In this document: positions 28,782 to 37,662 of the stretch, in pieces | Layout: each line of letters begins with the position of its first letter | How positions within the stretch are numbered: position 1 is the first letter of the stretch | From: Jiangella alkaliphila | Lineage (GTDB): Bacteria; Actinomycetota; Actinomycetes; Jiangellales; Jiangellaceae | Direction of reading: 5' to 3' | Assembly (NCBI RefSeq): GCF_900105925.1 | Contig: NZ_LT629791.1 | Coordinates: forward strand, 6,914,001-6,978,000 | Length of the DNA: 64,000 nucleotides | Position numbers and translations under genes: made by a program | Notes under the pieces: generated by a model | The model's database searches: none | What the model was told of the DNA's origin: nothing | Seen by the model: the letters and a program-made list of their open reading frames with translations, nothing else

Positions 28782-28882
28782 GGGTGTCCTCCTCGTGAAC
28801 GGGGGCGAAATGTCCGGTTACGGATCGAGATCCTGTATCTGACCAGCCACGACAAGCAGAGAACCCCTTGTCCACAGAATGA

Positions 28883-28897
28883 TGCGACAGAGTCGCA
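28883..28897. promoter_or_regulatory. palindromic operator candidate TGCGAC-AGA-GTCGCA
   Basis: Perfect 6-bp arms around a 3-bp centre, about 100 bp upstream of cbiM. It could be the site of a metal-responsive regulator (Nur/Fur- or ArsR-like) for cobalt or nickel uptake. The regulator is not in the window. Confidence 0.5.
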
Positions 28898-29018
28898 CAT
28901 GACGCAAGAGCACAAGAACGCCGTTCATTTCCCGAATCATGAGACGCAACTGTCCGTATGGCGGGACGTCACCTTGCGGTCGCCCGGCGCGTTCGTAGGA
29001 TCGCAGACACTGGTGGTT

Positions 29019-29053
29019 CGGCCGGCGGGCACCTGATGGGTGCGATCCGGCCG
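29019..29053 (+). promoter_or_regulatory. structured hairpin in the metE leader
   Basis: CGGCCGG (29019-29025) pairs with CCGGCCG (29047-29053), and inside it GCACC pairs with GGTGC across a TGAT loop. It ends 90 bp before the metE start, and a second palindrome GAGGCCGGCCTC follows at about 29090. It could be an attenuator or an unknown riboswitch. It is not a recognised SAM, SAH or B12 class. Confidence 0.4.
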
Positions 29054-29142
29054 ACGCAAGAGGCCCTCGGCGCGGTTGACGTCGACCGGGAGGCCGGCCT
29101 CCGGGCGAACGCATGTCCGCGCTCCCGAGGAGACCCCTGATC

Positions 29143-31413
29143 ATGCCCCGAACCCTGGCATCGACCGTGCCCGGCTATCCGCGCATCGGCCCGGACCGCG
29201 AGCTCAAGCGCGCCCTCGAGGCTTACTGGGCCGGCGAGTCCGGCCGCGACGAGCTGGACGCGGCCGCGCGCGCCGAACGCGAGCGGACCTGGCGCCGGCT
29301 CGCCGCGCTGGGCCTGGACGCCGTCCCGTCGAACACGTTCTCGCTGTACGACCAGGTCCTCGACGCCGTCGTGCTGGCCGGCGCCGTGCCGCCGCGGTTC
29401 GCGTCGCTCGGCCTGGACGGGCTCGGCACGTACTTCGCGATGGCCCGCGGGGCCGGCGGAGCCGGCGGGGTCGCCCCGCTGGAGCTGACCAAATGGTTCG
29501 ACACCAACTACCACTACCTGGTCCCGGAGATCGGCCCGGCCACCCGCTTCCACCTCGACCCGGCCAAGCCGGTGAACGAGTACCGCGAGGCGCGAGCGCT
29601 CGGCCTCGAGACGCGGCCGGTGCTGCTCGGCCCGGCCAGCCTGTTGCTGCTGTCGAAGCCGGTGTCCGGCGCGCCGTCCGGATTCGAGCCGCTCGACCGG
29701 CTCGACGACCTCGTCGCGGTCTACGCACTGCTGCTGACGACCTTGGCCGCCGAGGGCGTCGAGTGGGTGCAGCTGGACGAGCCGGCCTACGTCGCCGACC
29801 GGACCGCCGACGAGCTCGAGGCGCTGCGCCGGGTGTACGAGCGGCTCGGCGGGCTGGCCGAGCGGCCGTCGATCCTGGTGTCGGCGTACTTCGGCTCGCT
29901 GGGCGACGCGCTGCCGGTGCTGGCGTCGTCGCCGGTGGAGGCGATCGGGCTGGACCTGGTGGCGGGCGGGCTGCCGGTTGGTGACGTCCCCGGGCTGGCC
30001 GGCAAGACCGTCGTCGCCGGCGTCGTCGACGGGCGCAACGTCTGGCGCACCGACCTCGACGCGGCGCTGGCGACCCTGCGCGCCGTCGAGTCGCTGGCCG
30101 GCGCCGTCGCCGTCGGGACGTCGTGCTCGCTGCTGCACGTCCCGTACGACCTCGACGCCGAGACCGCGCTGGACCCGCAGCTGCGGTCGTGGCTGGCCTT
30201 CGCCGACCAGAAGGTCGCCGAGGTCGTGACGCTTGCGGCGGCGCTGCGCGGCGAGGACCGGTCGGCGGAGTTCGACGAGGCCCGGGCCGCCCTCGCCGGC
30301 CGCGCCGCCGCCCCGAGCGTCGTCGACGACGGCGTCCGCTCGCGGCTCGCGGGACTCGGCCCCGGCGACACCCGCCGCGGACCGTACGCCGAGCGAGCCG
30401 CCGCGCAGCGCGACCGGCTCGGCCTGCCGCCACTGCCCACCACGACGATCGGCTCGTTCCCGCAGACCGGCGACATCCGGCGAGCGCGGGCGGCGTTCCG
30501 GGCCGGGAAGCTGGACCGCGCGGAGTACACGGCGCGCATGCGGGCCGAGATCGAGCGGGTGATCCGGCTGCAGGAGCGGCTCGGCCTCGACGTGCTGGTC
30601 CACGGCGAGCCTGAACGCAACGACATGGTGCAGTACTTCGCCGAGCACCTGGCCGGGTTCGTCACCACCGAGCACGGCTGGGTGCAGTCGTACGGCTCGC
30701 GCTGCGTCCGGCCGCCGATCCTCTACGGCGACGTGTCGCGGCCGGCGCCGATCACCGTCGAGTGGGCGACGTACGCGCAGTCGCTCACCGAGCGTCCGGT
30801 GAAGGGGATGCTGACCGGCCCGGTCACGATCCTCGCCTGGTCGTTCGTCCGCGACGACCAGCCGCTCGGCGACACCGCCCGGCAGGTCGCGCTGGCCATC
30901 CGCGACGAGACCGTCGACCTCGAGGCGGCCGGTGTCGGCATCGTGCAGGTGGACGAGCCGGCGCTGCGCGAGCTGCTGCCGCTGCGCGTCGCCGACCGGG
31001 CGGCGTACCTGGAGTGGTCGGTGACGGCGTTCCAGCTGGCGACGTCCGGCGTGGCCGACACGACGCAGGTGCACACCCACCTGTGCTACTCCGAGTTCGG
31101 CGACGTCGTGGCCGCCATCGACGGGCTGGACGCCGACGTCACCAGCATCGAGGCGGCGCGGTCGCGGATGGAGATCGTGCCCGACGTGGCCGCGTCCGGC
31201 TTCGACCGCGGCATCGGCCCCGGCGTCTACGACATCCACTCACCGCGCGTGCCCGGCACCGACGAGGTCGAGGCGCTGCTGCGGCGCGCCCTGGCCGACA
31301 TCCCCGGCGACCGGCTCTGGGTGAACCCCGACTGCGGCCTGAAGACGCGGACGTACGAGCAGGTCGAGCCTGCCCTCACCGCGCTCGTCGCCGCCGCGGC
31401 GCGGGTGCGCTGA
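29143..31413 (+). CDS. metE: cobalamin-independent methionine synthase MetE
   Basis: A 756-residue enzyme with both (beta-alpha)8 barrels. The N-terminal [24 protein letters not shown] binds folate. The C-terminal catalytic half has [36 protein letters not shown] and the zinc ligands in THLCYSEF and NPDCGLKTR. It transfers the methyl group of 5-methyltetrahydropteroyltri-L-glutamate to homocysteine. GAGGAG at 29127-29132 supports the ATG at 29143 over the one at 29113. It is divergent from the cobalt uptake operon. Confidence 0.97.
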   Translation: MPRTLASTVPGYPRIGPDRELKRALEAYWAGESGRDELDAAARAERERTWRRLAALGLDAVPSNTFSLYDQVLDAVVLAGAVPPRFASLGLDGLGTYFAMARGAGGAGGVAPLELTKWFDTNYHYLVPEIGPATRFHLDPAKPVNEYREARALGLETRPVLLGPASLLLLSKPVSGAPSGFEPLDRLDDLVAVYALLLTTLAAEGVEWVQLDEPAYVADRTADELEALRRVYERLGGLAERPSILVSAYFGSLGDALPVLASSPVEAIGLDLVAGGLPVGDVPGLAGKTVVAGVVDGRNVWRTDLDAALATLRAVESLAGAVAVGTSCSLLHVPYDLDAETALDPQLRSWLAFADQKVAEVVTLAAALRGEDRSAEFDEARAALAGRAAAPSVVDDGVRSRLAGLGPGDTRRGPYAERAAAQRDRLGLPPLPTTTIGSFPQTGDIRRARAAFRAGKLDRAEYTARMRAEIERVIRLQERLGLDVLVHGEPERNDMVQYFAEHLAGFVTTEHGWVQSYGSRCVRPPILYGDVSRPAPITVEWATYAQSLTERPVKGMLTGPVTILAWSFVRDDQPLGDTARQVALAIRDETVDLEAAGVGIVQVDEPALRELLPLRVADRAAYLEWSVTAFQLATSGVADTTQVHTHLCYSEFGDVVAAIDGLDADVTSIEAARSRMEIVPDVAASGFDRGIGPGVYDIHSPRVPGTDEVEALLRRALADIPGDRLWVNPDCGLKTRTYEQVEPALTALVAAAARVR

Positions 31414-31422
31414 CGCCGTCCG

Positions 31423-32364
31423 CTACAGGTCGTCGAGGGCGGCGAGGTCGTCGAGGTCCGGCTCCCAGGAGCCGGCGGCGACGTTCGCCGCGACCTGCTC
31501 AGCCGACACCGCGCCGGCGATCACGGAGCCGACGGCGGGCTGGGCGGCCAGCCCGCCGATGGCGACGTCGAGGAGGGTGCGGCCGCGATCGGCGGCGAAC
31601 CGCTCCATCGCCTCGATGCGGTCGAAGTCGGCGGTCGCGAGGCGCTCGGCGCCGGATGCGGTGTCCAGCCGTGACCCGGCGGGCGCCGGCTCGCCGCGCC
31701 GGTACTTGCCGGTGAGCAGGCCGTACGCGAGCGGCCCGTACGGCAGGATGCCGACGCCGGCGTTCTCGGCGGCGGGGATCAGCTCGTCCTCGGCGGCCCG
31801 GTCGTAGAGCGAGTACTGGTTCTGGGCGCTGACGAACGGGGTCAGGCCCTCGGTGCGGGCGATCCAGGCCGCCTCGGTGACCTGCCAGCCGTCGAGGTTG
31901 GACGAGCCGGCGTAGCGGATCTTGCCCTCGGCCACCAGCTCGTCCAGGGCGGCGAGCGTCTCCTCGAGCGGCGTCAGCGGGTCGGGGAAGTGCAGCTGGT
32001 ACAGGTCGATCCAGTCGGTCCCGAGCCGGCGCAGGCTGGACTCGACGGCGCGCCGGACGTAGCGCCGCGACCCGCGCACGCCCCAGTCCGCGCCGTTCGC
32101 GCCCTGCATGTCGCCGCCGAACTTGGTCGCGATGACGGCGTCGTCGCGGCGGCCGGCCAGGGCGGCGCCGAGCATCCGCTCGCTCTCGCCGAGCCCGTAG
32201 GTGTCGGACGTGTCGAACAGCGTCACGCCGTGGTCGAGCCCGGCGTGCACGACGGCGGTGGCGGCCGCCTCGTCGATGCGCCGGCCGAACGCGTTGCAGC
32301 CGATGCCGACGACGGAGACGGTGAGCCCGGACTCGCCCAGCTGGCGATAGCGCATGTCAGTCAC
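31423..32364 (-). CDS. aldo/keto reductase
   Basis: A 313-residue NADPH-dependent aldo/keto reductase. The catalytic Asp and Tyr are in FDTSDTYG, the Lys is in IATKFGG and the His is in YQLHFPD. SVIAGAVSAEQVAAN near the C-terminus is the cofactor-phosphate region. It reduces aldehydes or ketones of unknown identity. Its start lies 18 bp from a hairpin that begins the cassette of the next gene. Confidence 0.92.
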   Translation of the reverse strand: MTDMRYRQLGESGLTVSVVGIGCNAFGRRIDEAAATAVVHAGLDHGVTLFDTSDTYGLGESERMLGAALAGRRDDAVIATKFGGDMQGANGADWGVRGSRRYVRRAVESSLRRLGTDWIDLYQLHFPDPLTPLEETLAALDELVAEGKIRYAGSSNLDGWQVTEAAWIARTEGLTPFVSAQNQYSLYDRAAEDELIPAAENAGVGILPYGPLAYGLLTGKYRRGEPAPAGSRLDTASGAERLATADFDRIEAMERFAADRGRTLLDVAIGGLAAQPAVGSVIAGAVSAEQVAANVAAGSWEPDLDDLAALDDL

Positions 32365-32381
32365 GACCCGACCCTACGGGA

Positions 32382-32415
32382 GGGAGTTCTCCTCGCTATA
32401 GCAGGGAGAACTCCC
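32382..32415. repeat. left hairpin of nuclease cassette 1
   Basis: Perfect 11-bp arms GGGAGTTCTCC / GGAGAACTCCC around a 12-nt loop. It is nearly identical, and in the same orientation, to the hairpin at 33524, which lies on the other side of the AbiEi/DUF559-type gene. Confidence 0.9.
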
Positions 32416-32438
32416 ACCCGATCAAGGGCAACGCGGCG

Positions 32439-32456
32439 GAGTTGTCCACAGATCGC
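32439..32456 (+). promoter_or_regulatory. conserved leader motif of nuclease cassette 1
   Basis: GAGTTGTCCACAGATCGC. The same 18 bases occur upstream of the paralogous gene at 43842, with exactly the same 46 intervening bases to the start codon. Its core TTGTCCACA equals the actinobacterial DnaA-box consensus. Confidence 0.7.
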
Positions 32457-32502
32457 CGGACGGCCCTGGCGAACCGCGCGGTCGCGGCGCAGGCTGTCGA
32501 GC

Positions 32503-33567
32503 ATGTCCCATGTGCGCGCGCTGCAGCTGGCCCAGGTGCAGGACGGCCTCATCACTCGAGCCCAGGCGCTCGCCACAGGACTGACATCGTCGGCGATCGA
32601 GCATGCACTACGGCCGGGCGGGCCTTGGCAGCGCGTGGTCCGCGGCGTTTACGCGACGTTCACCGGTCCGCTCGCGCCGATCCACCGGCTGCGGGCGGCC
32701 TGCCTGCGGGCGGGCGACGGCGCGTTGATCACCGGGGCGTGGGCGTGCTGGATGTCCGGGCTGAGGTACGGGCCTCAGCCAGGCGAGGTGGTGGACGTAC
32801 TGGTCGCGCGATCGGTGGACCGCGCGCACACGGGCTTCGTCAGGGTCCATCAGACCGGGCGGCTACCGCGAGCCCAGTTCTGGGTCGACCGCGACGAGAT
32901 GTCGGTCCAGGCACCGGTTCCGGCCGAAGTGGTGCTGGACGTGCTCGTGCCCACGGCTCGACCGAGGATGATCCCCAAGGTGCCGGCAGCGCGGGCCGTT
33001 GTCGACGCCATCGTGCTCACGGAGTCGCAACGACCCGACTGGACGCCGGCGCACTCTGAGGCGGCGCTCCGGAACATCCGGGCACTGATGTGTGAGGCGG
33101 TACAACGCCGGAAAGCGACACTGCGCGACCTGCGGTCGGAGGTGCTGGCCGCACGGAGGCGTGGCTCCGCGCTGGCGCGGGTCGCGTTGGCGGACGTCGA
33201 GGCGGGCTGCCGGTCCGCACCCGAGTGCGAGCTTCGCGACCTGGTGCGCCGCAGCCGGATCTTGCCCGAGCCGGTGTGGAACCGCCCGCTGCCCGGCGTG
33301 CGCGGGATCATCCCGGACGCCTGCTGGCCGCAGCGAAGGCTGATCGTCGAGGTCGACTCACGATCGTTCCACGGATTCGGCGATGCACCGGAGCGGACCG
33401 AGCACCGGCGTGCCCGGCTTGCGGCGCTGGGCTGGGTGGTGTTGCCGGTGTCGCCGGCCCGGCTGCGCTCGAGCCCTGCCGGGGTGCTGGCCCAGATCGA
33501 GGCGGCATACCGAGCAGCCGGGAGGGAGTTTTCCTCGCCATCACCGGGGAAACTCCCGCCTCACTAA
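32503..33567 (+). CDS. AbiEi-like N-terminus fused to DUF559/VSR-like nuclease domain (cassette 1)
   Basis: A 354-residue protein. The N-terminal 50 residues (VQDGLITRAQALATGLTSSAIEHALRPGGPWQRVVRGVYAT) match the winged-helix domain of AbiEi-type antitoxins. The C-terminal 110 residues form a DUF559-like, VSR-type nuclease fold: ECELRDLVRRSRILPEPVWNRP, then IPDACWPQRRLIVEVDSRSFHG with candidate catalytic Asp and Glu, then LGWVVLPVSPARL. No AbiEii toxin is adjacent. The last codons read through a hairpin that also occurs upstream of the gene. A paralogue with about two-thirds identity is at 43842. The biochemical role is unknown; a DNA-cutting activity is inferred from the fold. Confidence 0.8.
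   Translation: MSHVRALQLAQVQDGLITRAQALATGLTSSAIEHALRPGGPWQRVVRGVYATFTGPLAPIHRLRAACLRAGDGALITGAWACWMSGLRYGPQPGEVVDVLVARSVDRAHTGFVRVHQTGRLPRAQFWVDRDEMSVQAPVPAEVVLDVLVPTARPRMIPKVPAARAVVDAIVLTESQRPDWTPAHSEAALRNIRALMCEAVQRRKATLRDLRSEVLAARRRGSALARVALADVEAGCRSAPECELRDLVRRSRILPEPVWNRPLPGVRGIIPDACWPQRRLIVEVDSRSFHGFGDAPERTEHRRARLAALGWVVLPVSPARLRSSPAGVLAQIEAAYRAAGREFSSPSPGKLPPH
33524..33557. repeat. right hairpin of nuclease cassette 1
   Basis: GGGAGTTTTCC pairs with GGGAAACTCCC with one wobble pair, around a loop. It differs from the hairpin at 32382 at only a few positions, mostly in the loop. It encodes part of the C-terminus of the nuclease-like protein and lies between two convergent genes. Confidence 0.85.
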
Positions 33568-33577
33568 CCGGCGGGCG

Positions 33578-34573
33578 TCAGCCGGCGGTGCTCTCGCGGA
33601 TCTCCAGCCTGAACGGGACGTCGATGCGCTCGGCCTTGGCCTCGGGGTCGGCGAGGCGGCGGACGACCAGGCGGATCGCCTCGGCGGCGAGGAACGGCAC
33701 GTCGGGCGAGACGGTGGTGAGCGAGGGCGTCGAGTAGCGGCCGTCCTCGATGTCGTCGAAGCCGGCCACAGCGACGTCCTCGGGGACTCGCAGGCCGCGC
33801 TCGTGCAGGACCCGCAGCGCGCCCAGCGCCATGAGGTCGTTGAAGAAGAAGACGGCGTCGACCGGGCGGCCGCTGTCGAGCAGGGCGTTCATCGCCTGGG
33901 CGCCGCTGGCGCGGTCGAAGTCGAGGTCGGACACGACCAGCCGGCGGTCGACCGGCAGCCCGGCGTCGTGCAGGGCGGCGCGGTAGCCGCGGGCGCGCAC
34001 CCCGCCGGTGCCGGCCCGCTGCGCTCCGACGGCCGCGATGTGCCGGCGGCCCAGGGCGACGAGGTGCGCGGTGACCTCGCGCGCGGCCCGGACGTTGTCA
34101 ATGGCGATGTGGTCGAAGCCGGCCGGGTGGCCGCGCTCGCCGAGCAGCACCATCGGCGTCGAGCCCGGGTGTGCCGCGACGTCCTCGACGGTCATCGCCA
34201 TGGGGCTGAACACGACGCCGTCGATCAGCTGGGTGTCGAGCGAGTCCAGTGCGATCCGCTCGCGCTCGGCCTCGCCGAAGGTCTCCTCGATCAGCACCGT
34301 GAGGCTCTGCCGCTTGGCGACGGCGCCGATCTCGGACGCGAGCGCGGCGAAGTACGGCGAGGTCAGCTCGGGCAGCGCGATGGCGAGGAACCCGGACCGC
34401 CCGTGCCGCAGGCTGCGCGCGGACACGTTGGGCCGGTAGCGCAGCTCCGCGATGGCCTTGAGCACCTTCTCGCGGGTCTTCTCGGTGACGTTGGGGTGGT
34501 TGTTGATGACGTTGGAGACGGTCTTGAACGACACCCCGGCGAGGTCCGCCACGTCCTTCAGCCGCGTGCCCAC
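33578..34573 (-). CDS. LacI-family repressor of the arabinan locus
   Basis: A 331-residue LacI/GalR regulator. The helix-turn-helix RLKDVADLAGVSFKTVSNVINNHPNVTEKTREKV is at the N-terminus and is followed by a hinge helix with YRPNVSARSLR. A periplasmic-binding-type effector domain ends the protein. It starts at GTG 34573. It is divergent from abfA and probably acts on the two direct repeats at 34702-34744, responding to arabinose or an arabino-oligosaccharide. That ligand is an inference from the neighbours. Confidence 0.92.
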   Translation of the reverse strand: MGTRLKDVADLAGVSFKTVSNVINNHPNVTEKTREKVLKAIAELRYRPNVSARSLRHGRSGFLAIALPELTSPYFAALASEIGAVAKRQSLTVLIEETFGEAERERIALDSLDTQLIDGVVFSPMAMTVEDVAAHPGSTPMVLLGERGHPAGFDHIAIDNVRAAREVTAHLVALGRRHIAAVGAQRAGTGGVRARGYRAALHDAGLPVDRRLVVSDLDFDRASGAQAMNALLDSGRPVDAVFFFNDLMALGALRVLHERGLRVPEDVAVAGFDDIEDGRYSTPSLTTVSPDVPFLAAEAIRLVVRRLADPEAKAERIDVPFRLEIRESTAG

Positions 34574-34701
34574 CTGCTGCCCCTCTCGCCTGCCCAGGAC
34601 GACCCTGACCGAGTGTAGGCACCGCCCGGCATCCGGCCGACCCGTTTTCCGGCGCTGTCGCACCGGACCGGACCAACTCCCCCTGCACTCTTCCCAACGA
34701 A

Positions 34702-34744
34702 GGTTATCCGTTGTAAAACTGTCCGCACGGTTATCCGTTGTAAA
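34702..34744. promoter_or_regulatory. two direct repeats GGTTATCCGTTGTAAA, likely LacI-type operator
   Basis: Two identical 16-base copies (34702-34717 and 34729-34744) spaced 27 bp apart, between the divergent repressor gene and abfA. The second ends 17 bp before the abfA start. The AT-rich repeats also likely overlap a promoter. Each has partial symmetry TTA...TAA, as expected for one LacI-type half-site pair. Confidence 0.75.
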
Positions 34745-34761
34745 TCCATCGAGGAGACTGC

Positions 34762-36282
34762 GTGTACGACGTCGAGGTCGGACTCGATCCGGCATTCACC
34801 GTGGGCACCGTCGACCCGCGCTTGTACGGATCGTTCGTCGAGCACATGGGCCGGTGCGTCTACGGCGGCATCTTCGAGCCCGACCACCCGACCGCCGACG
34901 AGCACGGCTTCCGTCAGGACGTCGCCGACCTGGTCCGTGAGCTGGGCGTCACCACCATCCGCTACCCCGGCGGCAACTTCGTCTCCGGCTACCGCTGGGA
35001 GGACGGCGTCGGCCCGGTCGCCGAGCGGCCGCGCCGGTTGGACCTCGCCTGGCGCTCGCTGGAGCCGAACACCGTCGGCACGGACGAGTTCTGCCGGTGG
35101 GCCCGCGGCGTCGGCATCGACCCGATCATGGCGGTGAACCTCGGCACCCGCGGCGTCGACGCCGCCGTCGACCTGCTCGAATACACGAACTTCGCGCCCG
35201 GCAGCACCAGCACCGCCGACCGGCGGGTCGCCAACGGGAACAAGGACCCGCACGCCGTCGGCACCTGGTGCCTGGGCAACGAGATGGACGGGCCATGGCA
35301 GGTCGGCCACAAGACCGCCGACGAGTACGGGCGGCTGGCGGCGGAGACGGCGCGGGCGATGCGCCGCGCCGACCCCGACCTCGAGCTGGTCGCCTGCGGC
35401 AGCTCCAACGGCGCCATGCCGACGTTCGGCACCTGGGAGCGGACCGTCCTGGAGCACACCTACGACCTCGTCGACCACATCTCGCTGCACGCCTACTTCG
35501 AGCCGGTCGGCGGCGACGTCGACAGCTTCATGGCCTCGTCCGAGGACATGCGGCGGATGATCACCGCGATCGCCGCCACCGCGGACCACGTCGGCGCGGT
35601 CCGGCGCAGCGGCAAGCGGCTGACCATCTCCTTCGACGAGTGGAACGTCTGGTACCAGCACCGCTTCTCCGGGCAGGCCGGCCTGGACGTCAACGAGAAC
35701 GCACCGCTGATCGAGGACGTGTACGACGTCACCGACGCGGTCGTGGTCGGCGACCTGCTGATGGCGCTGCTGGACCACTGCGACCGGGTGGCGATCGCCT
35801 GCCAGGCGCAGCTGGTCAACGTGATCGCGCCGATCATGACGCGGATCGGCGGGCCGGCGTGGCGGCAGACCATCTTCCACCCGTTCGCGCTGACCGCCCG
35901 GCACGCCCGCGGGACGGTGCTGCGCGCGGCTGTGCGGACGGCGCCGCTGCCGACCCAGCGCTACGGCGACGTCCCCGGCACCCGGGTGACCGCCGTCCAG
36001 GACCCGGAGACCGGCGCGCTCACGCTGCTGGCCGCGAACCGGAACCGCACGGAGCCGGCCCGGCTCACCGTCCCGCTCCGCGCGTTCGACCAGCACGGAC
36101 GGCGGCCGCGGCTGCTGGAGCACGTCGCCATCGCCGACGCCGACCCGTCCGCCACCAACACCGCCGAGCACCCGGACCGGGTCGTCCCGCGTCCGGTCAC
36201 CGGCACCGTCCTCGACGGCGAGCAGACGCTGACCGCTACCCTGCCGCCGTCGTCCTGGCACCTCATCCGGCTGGGCGACTGA
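34762..36282 (+). CDS. abfA: GH51 alpha-L-arabinofuranosidase
   Basis: A 506-residue family 51 enzyme. The acid/base Glu is in CLGNEMDG (about 174) and the nucleophile Glu in SFDEWNVW (about 293). The N-terminal LYGSFVEHMGRCVYGGIFEP and the C-terminal beta domain are typical. There is no signal peptide, so it acts in the cytoplasm on imported arabino-oligosaccharides. It is the first gene of an arabinan-use operon and starts at GTG behind a GAGGAG site. Confidence 0.96.
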   Translation: MYDVEVGLDPAFTVGTVDPRLYGSFVEHMGRCVYGGIFEPDHPTADEHGFRQDVADLVRELGVTTIRYPGGNFVSGYRWEDGVGPVAERPRRLDLAWRSLEPNTVGTDEFCRWARGVGIDPIMAVNLGTRGVDAAVDLLEYTNFAPGSTSTADRRVANGNKDPHAVGTWCLGNEMDGPWQVGHKTADEYGRLAAETARAMRRADPDLELVACGSSNGAMPTFGTWERTVLEHTYDLVDHISLHAYFEPVGGDVDSFMASSEDMRRMITAIAATADHVGAVRRSGKRLTISFDEWNVWYQHRFSGQAGLDVNENAPLIEDVYDVTDAVVVGDLLMALLDHCDRVAIACQAQLVNVIAPIMTRIGGPAWRQTIFHPFALTARHARGTVLRAAVRTAPLPTQRYGDVPGTRVTAVQDPETGALTLLAANRNRTEPARLTVPLRAFDQHGRRPRLLEHVAIADADPSATNTAEHPDRVVPRPVTGTVLDGEQTLTATLPPSSWHLIRLGD

Positions 36283-36309
36283 CCCGGCACTGCCTGCGAA
36301 GGAGCAGCT

Positions 36310-37659
36310 GTGACCACACCACGACAGTCATTGGGACACCCACTGACCAGACGACGCTTCCTCGCCGTGACCGGCCTGGCCGGCGCCGGCACGCTCCTCG
36401 CCGGCTGCGGCGGCGGCTCGGAGTCCCCCGGCGCCGAGCCGGCCGAGGGCGACGGCGGCGCCAGCGGCTACGACGGCCCCAACGTCGAGCTGGCGTTCTG
36501 GAACGGCTTCACCGGCGGTGACGGCCCGTTCATGCAGGAGCTGGTCGACACGTTCAACTCCGAGCATCCGAACATCGCGGTGACGATGACGGTCTCGGAG
36601 TGGGCCGACTATTACCAGAAGGTCCCGACCGCGGTGCAGTCGGGCAACGGCCCGGACGTCGGCATCATGCACATCGACTCGCTGTCGACGAACGCCGCCC
36701 GCAACGTCATCGTCCCGCTCGACGACGTCGCCTCGGCGCTGGAGCTGCAGGCCGGCGACTTCGCCGAGGCCGTCTGGTCCGCCGGCGAGTACGACGGGCA
36801 GCGCTTCGGCATCCCGCTGGACGTGCACCCGCTCGGGTACTTCTACAACAAGACCGTCCTGGAGTCCGCCGGGCTGGACCCGGAGAACCCGCCGATGGAC
36901 CGGACGTCGTACGAGGCGGCGCTGGAGTCGCTGGCGTCGGCCGGGATCCAGGGGCACTGGATGTCGCCGCACCCGTTCACCGGCGGGCTGACGCTGCAGT
37001 CGCTGATCTGGCAGTTCGGCGGCGACCTGTTCAACGCCGACGGCACCGAGGTCACCTGGGCCGAGGATCCGGCCGTGGAGGCGCTGACCTGGATGGTCGA
37101 CGCCGTCAACAACGGCTGGAGCGCCAGGGACGTCGGCCAGGACGCCGACGCGATCGCGCTGCAGAACGGCCAGACGGCGTTCAACTGGAACGGCATCTGG
37201 CACATCAACACCCTCAAAGAGGTGCCTGACCTGCAGTGGGGCGTGGCGCCGCTGCCGAACATCGGCGGCACCGACGCGGCCTGGGCCGGCTCGCACAACT
37301 TCGTCATCATGCGCCAGCGCACCCCCGACGACGACAAGCTGGCGGCGTCGCGGGTGTTCATCAACTGGGTCAGCCAGCAGTCCATCGCGTGGGCCGAGGG
37401 CGGCCAGGTGCCGGCCCGCAACTCGGTGCGCGAGTCGGCCGAGTTCGAGGCGCTGCCCGAGCAGGCCGCGCTCGCCCAGCAGGTGGACTACCTGCACTTC
37501 CCGCCGGCCGTCCCGGGCATCGGCGACGTGTTCGCGGACTTCAACCAGGCACTGAACGAGGCCGTGCTGCTGACCAAGGAGCCGGCCGCGGCGCTCTCCG
37601 AGGCGGCCGAGCGGGCCACCCGGAAGCTGGAAGAGAACGCCGACCGGTACGAGGGATAG
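36310..37659 (+). CDS. ABC transporter sugar-binding lipoprotein
   Basis: A 449-residue extracellular solute-binding protein of family 1. The signal TRRRFLAVTGLAGAGTLLAGC has a twin-Arg-like start and the lipobox Cys at about 33. The mature part has VELAFWNGFTGGDGPFMQELVDTFNSEHP and other features of sugar-binding proteins. It delivers arabino-oligosaccharides to the two permeases that follow; that ligand is inferred from the flanking GH51 and GH43 genes. Confidence 0.93.
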   Translation: MTTPRQSLGHPLTRRRFLAVTGLAGAGTLLAGCGGGSESPGAEPAEGDGGASGYDGPNVELAFWNGFTGGDGPFMQELVDTFNSEHPNIAVTMTVSEWADYYQKVPTAVQSGNGPDVGIMHIDSLSTNAARNVIVPLDDVASALELQAGDFAEAVWSAGEYDGQRFGIPLDVHPLGYFYNKTVLESAGLDPENPPMDRTSYEAALESLASAGIQGHWMSPHPFTGGLTLQSLIWQFGGDLFNADGTEVTWAEDPAVEALTWMVDAVNNGWSARDVGQDADAIALQNGQTAFNWNGIWHINTLKEVPDLQWGVAPLPNIGGTDAAWAGSHNFVIMRQRTPDDDKLAASRVFINWVSQQSIAWAEGGQVPARNSVRESAEFEALPEQAALAQQVDYLHFPPAVPGIGDVFADFNQALNEAVLLTKEPAAALSEAAERATRKLEENADRYEG

Positions 37660-37662
37660 CCC

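Larger units (their letters stand above)
28782..29142. promoter_or_regulatory. divergent cbiM-metE intergenic region
   Basis: 361 bp without a gene. It holds a 15-bp palindrome at 28883, a TTGTCCACAGA motif at 28868-28878 and a hairpin at 29019-29053 in the metE leader. I looked for the cobalamin riboswitch core (B12 box) on both strands and do not see it. Confidence 0.6.

Noticed and set aside
28868-28878. DnaA box or replication origin in the metE leader
   Set aside because: There is a single TTGTCCACAGA, with no box cluster, no AT-rich region and no dnaA or dnaN nearby.
29019-29142. Cobalamin, SAM or SAH riboswitch before metE
   Set aside because: The fold is present, but no conserved core of these classes could be identified by eye.
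32382-33557. Classical insertion sequence at the hairpin-bracketed cassette
   Set aside because: No DDE, HUH, tyrosine or serine recombinase is encoded, and the bracketing repeats are direct copies of a hairpin, not terminal inverted repeats.
32503-33567. Type IV AbiEi/AbiEii toxin-antitoxin pair
   Set aside because: Only the AbiEi-like N-terminal domain is present, fused to a nuclease-like domain. No AbiEii nucleotidyltransferase gene lies next to either copy.
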